Source: Streptococcus suis YS56
GTDB lineage: Bacteria > Bacillota > Bacilli > Lactobacillales > Streptococcaceae
Assembly: GCF_000440115.1 (NCBI RefSeq)
Contig: NZ_ALMY01000029.1
Location: forward strand, 25,338-89,337
Direction: 5' to 3'
Length of the DNA: 64,000 bases
The position numbers were made by a program, and so were the translations under genes. Positions within the stretch are counted from its first letter, which is position 1; each line of letters begins with the position of its first letter. Of this stretch, positions 26,014-34,135 are shown one piece after another. The notes under the pieces were generated by a model that saw only the letters and a program-made list of their open reading frames with translations, searched no databases and was not told the DNA's origin.

Positions 26014-26019
26014 TATAAT
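26014..26019 (+). promoter_or_regulatory. -10 box for the ABC exporter pair
   Basis: TATAAT at 26014-26019 in the rgg-ABC gap; no convincing -35, which would suit an activator such as the upstream Rgg protein. Confidence 0.45.
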
Positions 26020-26074
26020 GTAGATGAAAGTGACCAAATGTTTGCTTAGAAATCTATCAAACGGTGGAGGAGAA

Positions 26075-27652
26075 ATGAAAAAGAGGAATTTTTGGCTAAC
26101 CTTATCTTGTATTTTTGCAGTATCCCTGCTCAATGTTGGTTTTCTGTACCAATATCGCTATATTATTGATGCTATTGCGGCTGGAGATAGACAGGCCTTT
26201 GTGTCTTATTTTGTGCTGATGGGCATAACTGTCCTTGTCATGTTGGTCTTTGAATACATTCGCCAGATTGCCAACGTCACCTATCTCAATCAAGTAGGTT
26301 TCCAATTGCAGGCGACCTTTATTGGAAAAATTTTTGATTTGCCTTTTAGAGAGTTCGTTGAGCAGGGGGCAGGGGCCTATATTTCCCAGCTCAATAATGA
26401 TTTGGAGACGGTGAAAGAAGATTATTACGATGCCTTCTTTACTATTTTTCAAGGTGTTTGTACCTTTGGCATTGCCAGTTTGGCCCTTCTTAGCTTGGAT
26501 GGTCTGACTGCTATTTTCTTGATTCTGATTTCATTCTTGCCAGTTGTGATTCCCTATTTGTTTAAAAAGCGGAGAAGGCTCAATCAGGAGGCGATTTCGG
26601 ACAGTCAGCAGGTCTATAATACAAGGGTTTCAGATGTCTTTCTAGGTTATTTGCAAGTGAAAAATAGCCGCCAAAGACAGCAGGTTTTAGATGGGCTGAG
26701 CGATCGCTATCAAGCAGTCAACGATAAGGTCAATCAAGCCACTCGAACGACAGTAACCATGCGGCTCTTAGTCGGTTTCGTCTTTTATCTGACCACTCTT
26801 TCGATTATCTTTATCGGTGGTTTTCAGGTCTTTTCTGGGGCCTTGACCATCGGTGGCTTGACAGCTATTCTGACCATTTCAGAGCAGTTGGTGGATCCCA
26901 TTAACAGCATTGCGGCAGCTTTTTTGGATAGGCATGCCGTTAAGGAATTGAAGCAAGAGTTTGAGTTATCTACTTTGGGGCAAGAAACGAAGGGGCAGGA
27001 ACTAACTTCAGCTTTCCAGAGCATGCAACTGGTCAAGGCTAGTTATGCTATCGGAGCGAAGCAGGTATTTGAAGACCTGACCGTGAGGTTTGAACGTGGC
27101 AAGAAGTATTTAATTCTTGGGGAAAGTGGTTCTGGCAAATCTTCCTTGGCTCTTATTTTGACCAAGAATAGCCAGCTGCAGGCAGGGGATATTTACTTTG
27201 ATAAAACCTCTCTTTCAGACTTGTCCTACCAAGCTATTCAAGACAAGATTGCCTATCTGCCACAAGAGGGAGCCCTTTTCCATGATACGGTTCTCTACAA
27301 CTTGACCATGGGACAGGAGGTTTCAGAAGATAGGATGATGTCCCTCATTAAGACCATGAACCTTGACAGTCGTTTCCCAAGTTATGCTTCTTTGAGCGAG
27401 GAAATTAGTGATGATAGCGGACTGTCTGGCGGTCAAAAGCAACGCCTGCTCTTGATTCGTGCCTTGTTGCAAGATAAGGACATCTTGTTGCTGGATGAAA
27501 GTCTGTCTGCCTTGGATCAGGAAACCTATGCAGTGATTGAAGATTACCTCATCTCACTAGCTGATAAGACGCTTATTCATATTTCCCACCGTGTGTCCGA
27601 TGATGTCCTTTCTCGTTATGATGGGGTGGTACGGATTGGGGAGAGCAATTAA
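26075..27652 (+). CDS. ABC exporter subunit 1 (fused membrane and ATPase domains)
   Basis: A 525-residue half-transporter. Residues about 1-300 carry five or six membrane segments of the type I exporter fold. The C-terminal ATPase has Walker A GESGSGKSS (near 349), the Q-loop YLPQEGALFHD, signature LSGGQKQRL (near 450) and Walker B ILLLDESLSALD, with the H-loop reading HISHR. The site is thus Asp-Glu, catalytically normal. Start: ATG at 26075 with GGAGGAG; an upstream ATG at 26024 lacks an RBS. The second subunit follows closely, so this is a heterodimeric exporter, perhaps for a peptide or toxic compound under Rgg control. Confidence 0.88.
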   Translation: MKKRNFWLTLSCIFAVSLLNVGFLYQYRYIIDAIAAGDRQAFVSYFVLMGITVLVMLVFEYIRQIANVTYLNQVGFQLQATFIGKIFDLPFREFVEQGAGAYISQLNNDLETVKEDYYDAFFTIFQGVCTFGIASLALLSLDGLTAIFLILISFLPVVIPYLFKKRRRLNQEAISDSQQVYNTRVSDVFLGYLQVKNSRQRQQVLDGLSDRYQAVNDKVNQATRTTVTMRLLVGFVFYLTTLSIIFIGGFQVFSGALTIGGLTAILTISEQLVDPINSIAAAFLDRHAVKELKQEFELSTLGQETKGQELTSAFQSMQLVKASYAIGAKQVFEDLTVRFERGKKYLILGESGSGKSSLALILTKNSQLQAGDIYFDKTSLSDLSYQAIQDKIAYLPQEGALFHDTVLYNLTMGQEVSEDRMMSLIKTMNLDSRFPSYASLSEEISDDSGLSGGQKQRLLLIRALLQDKDILLLDESLSALDQETYAVIEDYLISLADKTLIHISHRVSDDVLSRYDGVVRIGESN

Positions 27653-27685
27653 TTCTTGTCAGATTGTTCCTATCTAGGAGGAGTT

Positions 27686-29278
27686 ATGAAAAAAATCATC
27701 TATCAATTGCGGTTTGTTATTGCCATTCAGTTGGTTTTCCATATCTTATATAGTTTGACCAATGTCGTATTGCCCGAGTTAAATAAGTATCTTTTTGACC
27801 ATATTTTTCAGATGGGCTGGACAGGGCTTGTCTGGCTCTTGTTGGCCTACGCTTTGACCATCATTACCAATTCAGTCTTTCAGTACATTTCTCAGGTTTA
27901 TGAGTGGAAGGTGTCTCAGGGCTTCTATGTCAATGCTAAAAAAGGCCTGGCAAACCGCTTGTTATCACAGCCTTTATCCAAATTTTCAGAGAAGAATGTT
28001 TCTGCCTATTTGTCCATTTTTGATAACGATTTGGAAACCATTGAGGAGAGTTATCTGAGTCCTCTCATGGACATTATCCGTTCTAGCTTGAGCATGCTCA
28101 TCTATGCGGCATCCCTCTTTCTCTTTGTTCATCCCCTGGTTGCGGTTGGGATTATTCTGTCGTCTGCCTTGGCGGTTTTCATTCCCAAGTGGATTTCTGG
28201 TCCTCTTTCTCAGCGGCAGCGGGCATTTTTACAGAGTTTGGAAAGTTATTTTCAGGTGGTGACTGACCTCTTTTCTGCTAAGAACCGTGTTAATACCGAA
28301 ACTTTCGGCTCCATCAGCCATGTCCACCATCGGTCAGTAGAAGAAAGTGAGCAAGCCCGTTTTCGCTTTGGGCAATTCAAAACCCTGGCCAATGTTGTCA
28401 ATGGATTTTCCATGTTTTTGGTGCAATTAACAGCTTTTGGCTTGGTCGGCTACCTCTTGCTGCAAAAAGAGTTGACCATCGGTGCTGCCATTGCGACTTT
28501 TAGCTATGTTGAAAATTTCATCTATCCTATGAAATACATCCTCTTGGATGTCAATTATATCCATTCGACCAAGGAAACGGTTGCCAACCTAGAAGACTAT
28601 CTTGCTGGTCCGGTCTTGCCTGAGCAAGTGCCAAGCTATCCCAATATGACAGCCTTGGAAGTGAAAGATGTAGCTTATCATGTGGGAGAATTAGCGGTCA
28701 CCGATTTTTCCTATCGGTTTGACAAGGGGAAAAAGTATGCCATCATTGGTCCGTCAGCCAGCGGAAAATCCACTTTTCTACGAGTGTTGGCAGGAGAACT
28801 AGCTCTGGACAAGGGAAGTGTTTCCTATCTGGAACATGATGTTTTGCATGAAATGGAAGCGGCTACCGCCTTCTATCTCAGCCAGTTTGAGCATCTTTAC
28901 CATACCGATTTTGAAAACAATGTGTCTGTTTTTGGAACCTATGAGAAGGGAAGAGATGTCATGCTTGGCTTGTTAAGGAGCTTGCCAACGAGTTTACAGG
29001 ACACCTTGCGTACAACAACAGACCCCAGTCTCTTGAGTGGTGGCGAGAAAAATGTCCTGTGTCTGCTCCGTGCCCTGATGAGTGGCAAGGACATCTTACT
29101 CTTGGATGAACCGACCGCCCATTTAGACCCTGCCCTGACCAAGCAGGTCTTGACCCACCTCTTGCAGTTGGAGGACAAACTCATCATCACCATCTTGCAT
29201 GAATCAGACCCAGCTATCCTAGATATGTTTGACATAGTCTTGGAAATGCGTGACGGGAAATTGAGTGAGAAGATATAA
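27686..29278 (+). CDS. ABC exporter subunit 2 (fused membrane and ATPase domains)
   Basis: A 530-residue partner with six membrane segments and an ATPase domain: Walker A GPSASGKST (near 356), signature LLSGGEKNVL (near 449) and Walker B ILLLDEPTAHLD. The signature and Walker motifs are intact, and the switch is ILHE with His. The D-loop region and Q-loop (FYLSQFEHLYH) differ from subunit 1, which is typical for asymmetric heterodimers. Start at 27686 has AGGAGGAG; the frame extends upstream to 27656 without one. A hairpin terminator follows. Confidence 0.88.
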   Translation: MKKIIYQLRFVIAIQLVFHILYSLTNVVLPELNKYLFDHIFQMGWTGLVWLLLAYALTIITNSVFQYISQVYEWKVSQGFYVNAKKGLANRLLSQPLSKFSEKNVSAYLSIFDNDLETIEESYLSPLMDIIRSSLSMLIYAASLFLFVHPLVAVGIILSSALAVFIPKWISGPLSQRQRAFLQSLESYFQVVTDLFSAKNRVNTETFGSISHVHHRSVEESEQARFRFGQFKTLANVVNGFSMFLVQLTAFGLVGYLLLQKELTIGAAIATFSYVENFIYPMKYILLDVNYIHSTKETVANLEDYLAGPVLPEQVPSYPNMTALEVKDVAYHVGELAVTDFSYRFDKGKKYAIIGPSASGKSTFLRVLAGELALDKGSVSYLEHDVLHEMEAATAFYLSQFEHLYHTDFENNVSVFGTYEKGRDVMLGLLRSLPTSLQDTLRTTTDPSLLSGGEKNVLCLLRALMSGKDILLLDEPTAHLDPALTKQVLTHLLQLEDKLIITILHESDPAILDMFDIVLEMRDGKLSEKI

Positions 29279-29283
29279 AAATG

Positions 29284-29318
29284 ACCCCAAGCCATCAACT
29301 TTGACTTGGGGGTATTTA
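29284..29318 (+). terminator. Terminator of the ABC exporter operon (copy 1 of a repeated hairpin)
   Basis: ACCCCAAGCC ... GACTTGGGGG. The sequence is a near-copy of the hairpin at 30046-30074, on the other side of the toxin-antitoxin pair. Confidence 0.65.
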
Positions 29319-29327
29319 GCGAATATC

Positions 29328-29356
29328 TTGACCAACTTCTGAAAAAGGGGTAAACT
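29328..29356 (+). promoter_or_regulatory. Promoter of the third toxin-antitoxin pair
   Basis: TTGACC (29328-29333), 17-bp spacer, TAAACT (29351-29356), 38 bp before the start codon. Confidence 0.65.
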
Positions 29357-29393
29357 GTATGTACAAAATGTCTATACAAAGGAGTTGAGAATA

Positions 29394-29687
29394 ATGGGAG
29401 CAACACAACAGGTAAACTTTAGGGCAGATTCATTTTATTATCAGCAGACAAAGGAGCTATTAGCAGGAGAAAGCATGACAGTTTCAGATGTGCTGAATGC
29501 GACCTTGAGAAAAATTGCGACAGGTACTATTGATGCCCAAGAATTTGTTACAAAAGACGATAGGGAGGATAGCAACAAGATTGCTTTTGAAGAGTTAAAG
29601 AAAGAAATCTTGTTAGGGCATCAGGATATTCTAGCAGGTAAGACAAGTTCTCTCGTGGCTGTCAGAGAGGAATTTGGCCTTGACTGA
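29394..29687 (+). CDS. RelB/DinJ-like antitoxin
   Basis: A 97-residue protein with a ribbon-helix-helix-type N-terminus (QQVNFRADSFYYQQTKELL, then MTVSDVLNATLRKIA), resembling the antitoxin at 16704 in layout. The rest is charged and likely unfolded without toxin. ATG at 29394 with GGAG 9 bp upstream; an in-frame TTG at 29385 is too close to the RBS. It overlaps the toxin gene by 14 bp. Confidence 0.8.
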   Translation: MGATQQVNFRADSFYYQQTKELLAGESMTVSDVLNATLRKIATGTIDAQEFVTKDDREDSNKIAFEELKKEILLGHQDILAGKTSSLVAVREEFGLD

Positions 29688-30015
29688 TAAGAAAAAATAT
29701 GAGCTTGTTATTTCTGATAGAGCCAAACAGGATTTGCAGGCTATATATGATTACATCCTGATCAATTTTTACAGCCAACAAGCAGCGGATAGCAAAATTG
29801 ATTTGATATTGACGGCTTTGGAAATGTTAGAGCTATTCCCTGAAGTCTGTCCCTTGGTATCTAGCAGAGGATTTGGCAACCTAACTGCCGATGGAAAGTC
29901 CTACCGCTATATGCCGATAGAACATTATCTCGTTTTTTATTTCATAGAGGGCTATCAGGTTTTTGTAGCCCGTATCTTGCATTCAAAGCAAAACTGGATA
30001 ACATTACTTAAATGA
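29674..30015 (+). CDS. RelE/ParE-superfamily toxin
   Basis: A 113-residue protein with the ParE/RelE layout: ELVISDRAKQDLQAIYDYIL, a long helix pair, LELFPEVCPL turn, YRYMPIEHYLVFYFI strands and the ending ILHSKQNWITLLK. Related in plan to the toxin at 16981 but clearly diverged. The start is a TTG at 29674 (a second TTG at 29680 is possible) behind AGAGAGG, so translation is probably coupled to the antitoxin. Confidence 0.8.
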   Translation: MALTDKKKYELVISDRAKQDLQAIYDYILINFYSQQAADSKIDLILTALEMLELFPEVCPLVSSRGFGNLTADGKSYRYMPIEHYLVFYFIEGYQVFVARILHSKQNWITLLK

Positions 30016-30045
30016 TTTGAAGCCAAATAACTTGCATAAAGTATC

Positions 30046-30078
30046 ACCCCAAGCTAGTAATTCTGACTTGGGGTTCTT
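30046..30078 (+). terminator. Terminator of the third toxin-antitoxin pair (copy 2 of the repeated hairpin)
   Basis: ACCCCAAGCT ... GACTTGGGG followed by TTCTTC. Confidence 0.7.
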
Positions 30079-30086
30079 CATTTATC

Positions 30087-30186
30087 GTCATTTAGTTTAT
30101 CTTTTATTACGTCGTTAACTCACCTTGCCTAACTCCAGTTATGCCTGCGGCTCGTTGCCTAGTACTAAAAGTAAACTAAAAGACTA
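30087..30186. repeat. ~100-bp MITE-like element with terminal inverted repeats
   Basis: The left end TTTAGTTTATCTTTTATTAC (30091-30110) reappears in reverse complement at the right end as GTACTAAAAGTAAACTAAA (30162-30180), with one base gap and one mismatch. The core contains the words CTCACCTTGCC and GCCTGCGGCTC. The same ends and core words occur in the element after tsf (58105-58317), so this is a dispersed family. No ORF. Confidence 0.7.
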
Positions 30187-30192
30187 TATCAT

Positions 30193-30273
30193 GCGGAGGA
30201 AGGGATTTGAACCCTCACACCCGATGGGCACATGCGCCTGAAGCATGCGTGTCTGCCGTTCCACCACCTCCGC
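30193..30273 (-). tRNA. tRNA-Leu (anticodon CAG)
   Basis: Read on the minus strand, acceptor arms GCGGAGG and CCTCCGC pair perfectly; the T-arm is GAGGGTTCAAATCCCTTC; the anticodon arm CATGC-TTCAGGC-GCATG gives anticodon CAG. A long variable arm (GCCCATCGGGTG region) marks a class II tRNA. CCA is not encoded. The gene stands alone between a repeat element and AT-rich DNA. Confidence 0.93.
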
Positions 30274-30311
30274 TTGCTTTTTATTATACTATTTTTACAT
30301 TGAAATGACTA

Positions 30312-30605
30312 GAGTAAAGTGTAAAATCTCAGAGTCTGAGTAAAAGACCATCCTACTTCATAAGGTTAGTGTCAACATCTCAGCGCAGTGGTTGATTGCT
30401 CCAACAATCAGATTGATTGTTGGAGGTAGGAGATAAGATTTGCAAAGCAAATCTCAGCAGTTCGTGTTTTACACTCCAAATCTAACCATTACGACTGTTG
30501 CGAACAAAGTTCGCCTTATCTCCAACCTCAAACTGTCTCCCAGACAGTTTGAGCTGTGCGGGGGTGGGACTGAAACAGTCTGGGAATAGACTGTTTCAGC
30601 TCAAC
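30312..30605. repeat. Intergenic stretch packed with inverted repeats
   Basis: No ORF. Inverted repeats seen: AGTGTAAAA (30318-30326) with TTTTACACT (30467-30475); CCAACAATC...GATTGTTGG (30401-30423); AAACTGTCT...AGACAGTTT (30530-30550); and CTGAAACAGTCT...AGACTGTTTCAG (30570-30599, 12-bp perfect arms). This looks like one or two nested small repeat elements rather than a gene. Confidence 0.55.
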
Positions 30606-30683
30606 AACTTGAAACGTGAAATGGGTGACACACTCTTTTATTAAGGTTCGAGTTCTTTCCTGCTCCTTTTTTCCTAGGAAATT

Positions 30684-30692
30684 TGGTATAAT
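30684..30692 (+). promoter_or_regulatory. Promoter of the rsgA operon
   Basis: Extended -10 TGGTATAAT (TATAAT 30687-30692), 30 bp before the rsgA start. Confidence 0.6.
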
Positions 30693-30721
30693 AGGAACAA
30701 GTACACACAAAGGAGTCTTCA

Positions 30722-31597
30722 TTGCAAGGAAGAATTATCAAGGCCTTGGCTGGTTTTTACTATGTCGAGGCGGATGGACAGATTTATCAAACCAGAGCCA
30801 GAGGAAATTTTCGTAAGAAGGGACAAACGCCCTATGTGGGTGATTTTGTGGACTTTTCTGCGGAGGAAAATTCAGAAGGCTATATATTAAAGATTCATGA
30901 GCGGAAAAATAGTCTGGTTCGCCCTCCTATCGTCAATATCGATCAGGCGGTGGTTATCATGTCGGCCAAGGAACCTGATTTTAATGCCAATCTACTGGAT
31001 CGTTTCCTAGTTCTCCTTGAACAGAAGGATATGGATCCCATTATCTATATCTCTAAGATGGACTTGGTGGAAGATTGGGCGGAGATGGATGCCTTCAAGA
31101 CTATCTATGAGAAAATTGGCTATCCATTTGTCTATAGTTTGGAGGAATTGACACCATTATTGCAGGATAAGGTGACGGTCTTTATGGGGCAGACAGGGGT
31201 TGGTAAGTCGACTCTTCTCAATCGGATTGCACCAGAATTAGCCTTGGAAACAGGGGCGATTTCAGATAGTCTGGGGCGGGGTCGCCATACCACTCGTGCG
31301 GTCAGTTTCTACAATGTCTTCGGTGGGAAAATTGCGGATACGCCAGGTTTTTCATCCCTAGACTATGAAGTCAAGGAGGCAGAGGCTCTGACAGATTGTT
31401 TCCCAGAAATTGCGGAAGCCAGCCAGGACTGCAAATTTAGGACCTGTACCCATACCCATGAGCCGGATTGTGCGGTCAAGGAAGCTGTTGCCAGCTCTGC
31501 CATTTCCCAAAGTCGCTTTGACAATTACCTGCAGTTCTTGAGCGAGATCCAGAACCTGCGGGAAACCTATACCAAAGTTAGTAAAAAATTCAAATAG
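30722..31597 (+). CDS. rsgA: Ribosome small-subunit-dependent GTPase A
   Basis: A 291-residue circularly permuted GTPase that checks late 30S maturation. An N-terminal OB fold (residues 1-65) is followed by the G4 motif SKMDL (near 113-117), G1 GQTGVGKST (near 157-165), G3 DTPGF (near 205) and a C-terminal zinc-binding [14 protein letters not shown]. Start is TTG at 30722 with AAAGGAG. It heads the rsgA-rpe-thiN-rmuC-yhaM cluster. Confidence 0.95.
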   Translation: MQGRIIKALAGFYYVEADGQIYQTRARGNFRKKGQTPYVGDFVDFSAEENSEGYILKIHERKNSLVRPPIVNIDQAVVIMSAKEPDFNANLLDRFLVLLEQKDMDPIIYISKMDLVEDWAEMDAFKTIYEKIGYPFVYSLEELTPLLQDKVTVFMGQTGVGKSTLLNRIAPELALETGAISDSLGRGRHTTRAVSFYNVFGGKIADTPGFSSLDYEVKEAEALTDCFPEIAEASQDCKFRTCTHTHEPDCAVKEAVASSAISQSRFDNYLQFLSEIQNLRETYTKVSKKFK

Positions 31598-31611
31598 AAA
31601 GTTGGTGCCCT

Positions 31612-32271
31612 ATGTCACACTATAAGATTGCACCGTCCATTTTGGCGGCAGATTATGCGAATTTTGAAAGTGAGCTCAAGCGTCTGGAAGATGCGGGAGT
31701 GGACTACGTCCATATCGATGTCATGGACGGTCACTTTGTGCCAAATATCAGTTTTGGAGCGGATGTGGTAGCTGCCATGCGTCCGCATAGTAAGCTGGTC
31801 TTTGACTGTCACCTCATGGTGTCCAATCCTGAAAACCATATTGAGACCTTTGCCCGTGCAGGTGCAGATATCTTGACCATTCATGCGGAGGCGACCGTTC
31901 ATCTGCATGGAACCTTGCAAAAAATCCGTGCTGCTGGCATGAAGGTTGGGGTGGTCATCAATCCGGGAACACCGCTTGTGACTATTGAGCCAGTGCTGAA
32001 CTTGGTGGATCAGGTCCTTCTGATGACAGTCAACCCAGGTTTTGGTGGACAAGCCTATATTCCAGAAGTGGCTGAGAAGATTGCGGATTTGGTTAAATTG
32101 CGTGAGGCCAAGGGCTTGAACTTTGACATCGAAGTGGACGGCGGGATTGACGACAAGACCATTCATTCAGCCAAAAATGCGGGTGCCAATGTCTTTGTGG
32201 CTGGTTCCTACCTCTTCAAAGGAGACTTGGATGCCAACGTTGCCAAACTGAGAGCAGCCCTCAATGATTAA
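31612..32271 (+). CDS. rpe: Ribulose-phosphate 3-epimerase
   Basis: A 219-residue TIM-barrel enzyme interconverting ribulose-5-P and xylulose-5-P in the pentose phosphate pathway. Hallmarks: PSILAADYANFESEL, HIDVMDGHFVPN (metal-binding His/Asp), VFDCHLMVSNP, MTVNPGFGGQ and EVDGGID with catalytic Asp. Full length. It ends overlapping thiN by 8 bp. Confidence 0.97.
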   Translation: MSHYKIAPSILAADYANFESELKRLEDAGVDYVHIDVMDGHFVPNISFGADVVAAMRPHSKLVFDCHLMVSNPENHIETFARAGADILTIHAEATVHLHGTLQKIRAAGMKVGVVINPGTPLVTIEPVLNLVDQVLLMTVNPGFGGQAYIPEVAEKIADLVKLREAKGLNFDIEVDGGIDDKTIHSAKNAGANVFVAGSYLFKGDLDANVAKLRAALND

Positions 32272-32896
32272 GATTGCTGTCATTGCAGGCGGTTCCTTTG
32301 ACTGCCTTCCTGAGCCTGCCGACCTCTATGTGGGGGTAGATGCAGGCTCTCTTCGTCTTCTGGACCACTCCCTGCCTCTTGACTGGGCTATCGGTGATTT
32401 TGACTCGGTGACCTCTGAGGAGTTGGGGCAGATAAGGGAGATGGCAGAGTGGTTTCTGCGAGCTCCTGTTGAAAAAGATGATACAGATTTGGAGCTGGCT
32501 TTAAAGGAAATCTTCAAGGCCTATCCGCAGGCCCAGGTTCGCATATATGGAGCTTTGGGTGGCCGCATGGACCACATGATGGCCAATCTCTTTCTGGCTG
32601 CAGAGCCTGACTTGGCTGCCTTTATGGAGCAGATCGAATTGGTGGACAGTCAGAACATCGTCCGATTTCGACCTGCAGGTCAGCACCGTTTGTCACCGAT
32701 TGCTGGTATGAAGTACATTTCCTTTATGCCGTCGGACCAGAGTCGCCTGACCATTCGTCATGCCAAGTACCCGCTGGATGCCAGCAATTATTTTTTCAAA
32801 AAATGCTATTCCTCTAACGAATTTATAGATAGAGATATAGACATTCAACTGGATCAGGGCTACGTGGTCCTGATCTACAGTAAGGACAAGGATTAG
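32264..32896 (+). CDS. thiN: Thiamine pyrophosphokinase
   Basis: A 210-residue enzyme transferring pyrophosphate from ATP to thiamine to make TPP. N-terminal domain has VGVDAGSLRLL and AIGDFDSVT; VEKDDTDLELAL is the conserved active-site stretch (near 71-82), then YGALGGRMDHMMANL. The C-terminal beta domain binds thiamine. Start overlaps rpe, stop abuts rmuC (ATG follows directly). Confidence 0.94.
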   Translation: MIKIAVIAGGSFDCLPEPADLYVGVDAGSLRLLDHSLPLDWAIGDFDSVTSEELGQIREMAEWFLRAPVEKDDTDLELALKEIFKAYPQAQVRIYGALGGRMDHMMANLFLAAEPDLAAFMEQIELVDSQNIVRFRPAGQHRLSPIAGMKYISFMPSDQSRLTIRHAKYPLDASNYFFKKCYSSNEFIDRDIDIQLDQGYVVLIYSKDKD

Positions 32897-34135
32897 ATGG
32901 ATATTGTATTACTTATTTTGCTGATACTGGTCTTGCTTGCCTTGGTTTTTCTTTATGGAAAATGGCAGAGCTTGACCCTGCTTTTGCAAGATCAAGCCGA
33001 AGATACAGCAGACAACTTGTCTGACCAGCTCAGCTATCAACTAGAAAACGCAACTCTCAAACAGCAGCAGGCCATTCATCAGGAGGTGGAAAGACTCCGC
33101 ACGGAGCTTTACCAACAGCTAACTGACATTCGCCAAGAGCTGAGTAAGAGCCACCTGGAAACGCGAGATGCTACCGACCGCCGTTTGCAGGCCATTCAGG
33201 AGTCAAATGAAAAACGCCTGGAAGAAATGCGGCAGACGGTTGAGGAAAAGCTGGAGAAAACCCTGCAAACCCGCCTACAAGCCTCCTTTGAAACGGTGTC
33301 CAAGCAGTTGGAATCGGTCAATCGTGGTCTGGGTGAAATGCAGACGGTGGCGCGTGATGTGGGCAGTCTTAACAAGGTTCTGTCTGGTACCAAAACCCGT
33401 GGCATCATGGGTGAGTTGCAGCTGGGACAGATTATCGAGGATATTTTAACACCTAGCCAATATGAGCGAGAGTTTGCCACGGTTTCAGGCTCTAGTGAGC
33501 GTGTGGAGTATGCGGTCAAGCTACCAGGACGGACCGAGGGAGACTATATCTATCTGCCGATTGACTCCAAGTTTCCGCTGGCGGATTACTACCGCTTGGA
33601 AGATGCTTATGAAAGTGGGGATAAGGACCAGATTGACCTCCATCGCAAAAATCTCTTGGCGGCTATCAAGCGCTTTGCCAAGGACATTCAGAGCAAGTAC
33701 CTCAATCCGCCTGAAACCACCAACTTTGGTGTCTTGTTCTTGCCGACCGAAGGGCTGTATTCAGAAGTGGTCCGCAATCCGATTTTCTTTGATGAGCTTC
33801 GCCGTCAGGAAAATATCGTAGTAGCAGGACCGACCACCCTGTCTGCCTTGCTCAATTCCCTCTCCGTCGGCTTTAAGACCCTCAACATTCAACGGTCGGC
33901 CGATGATATTTCCAAAGTCTTGGGCAATGTCAAGCTGGAATTTGGCAAGTTTTCTGACCTCTTGCTTAAGGCTCAGAAACAACTCAATCAAGCCAGCAGC
34001 AATATTGACAAACTCCTAACAACTCGCACCAACGCTATCGAGCGTAGTCTTCGTACCATTGACCTGTACGAAGATGACCAAACCAAGGGACTGCTTGGCC
34101 TGTCCCCATTAGATGAGGAAGACAATGAAAATTAA
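32897..34135 (+). CDS. rmuC: RmuC-family DNA recombination protein
   Basis: A 412-residue protein with an N-terminal membrane helix (residues 2-23), a long coiled coil (about 30-150) and the RmuC domain (about 155-375: KTRGIMGELQLGQIIEDIL, PIDSKFPLADYYRL, GVLFLPTEGLYSEV, ILVVAGPTTLSALLN-like segment). RmuC limits inversions at short repeats in E. coli; the core resembles a restriction-nuclease fold. It begins immediately at the thiN stop and overlaps yhaM by 11 bp. Confidence 0.92.
   Translation: MDIVLLILLILVLLALVFLYGKWQSLTLLLQDQAEDTADNLSDQLSYQLENATLKQQQAIHQEVERLRTELYQQLTDIRQELSKSHLETRDATDRRLQAIQESNEKRLEEMRQTVEEKLEKTLQTRLQASFETVSKQLESVNRGLGEMQTVARDVGSLNKVLSGTKTRGIMGELQLGQIIEDILTPSQYEREFATVSGSSERVEYAVKLPGRTEGDYIYLPIDSKFPLADYYRLEDAYESGDKDQIDLHRKNLLAAIKRFAKDIQSKYLNPPETTNFGVLFLPTEGLYSEVVRNPIFFDELRRQENIVVAGPTTLSALLNSLSVGFKTLNIQRSADDISKVLGNVKLEFGKFSDLLLKAQKQLNQASSNIDKLLTTRTNAIERSLRTIDLYEDDQTKGLLGLSPLDEEDNEN

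Noticed and set aside
30193..30273. tRNA-Leu as an integration site with att repeat
   Set aside because: No second copy of the tRNA 3' end and no integrase found in the window.
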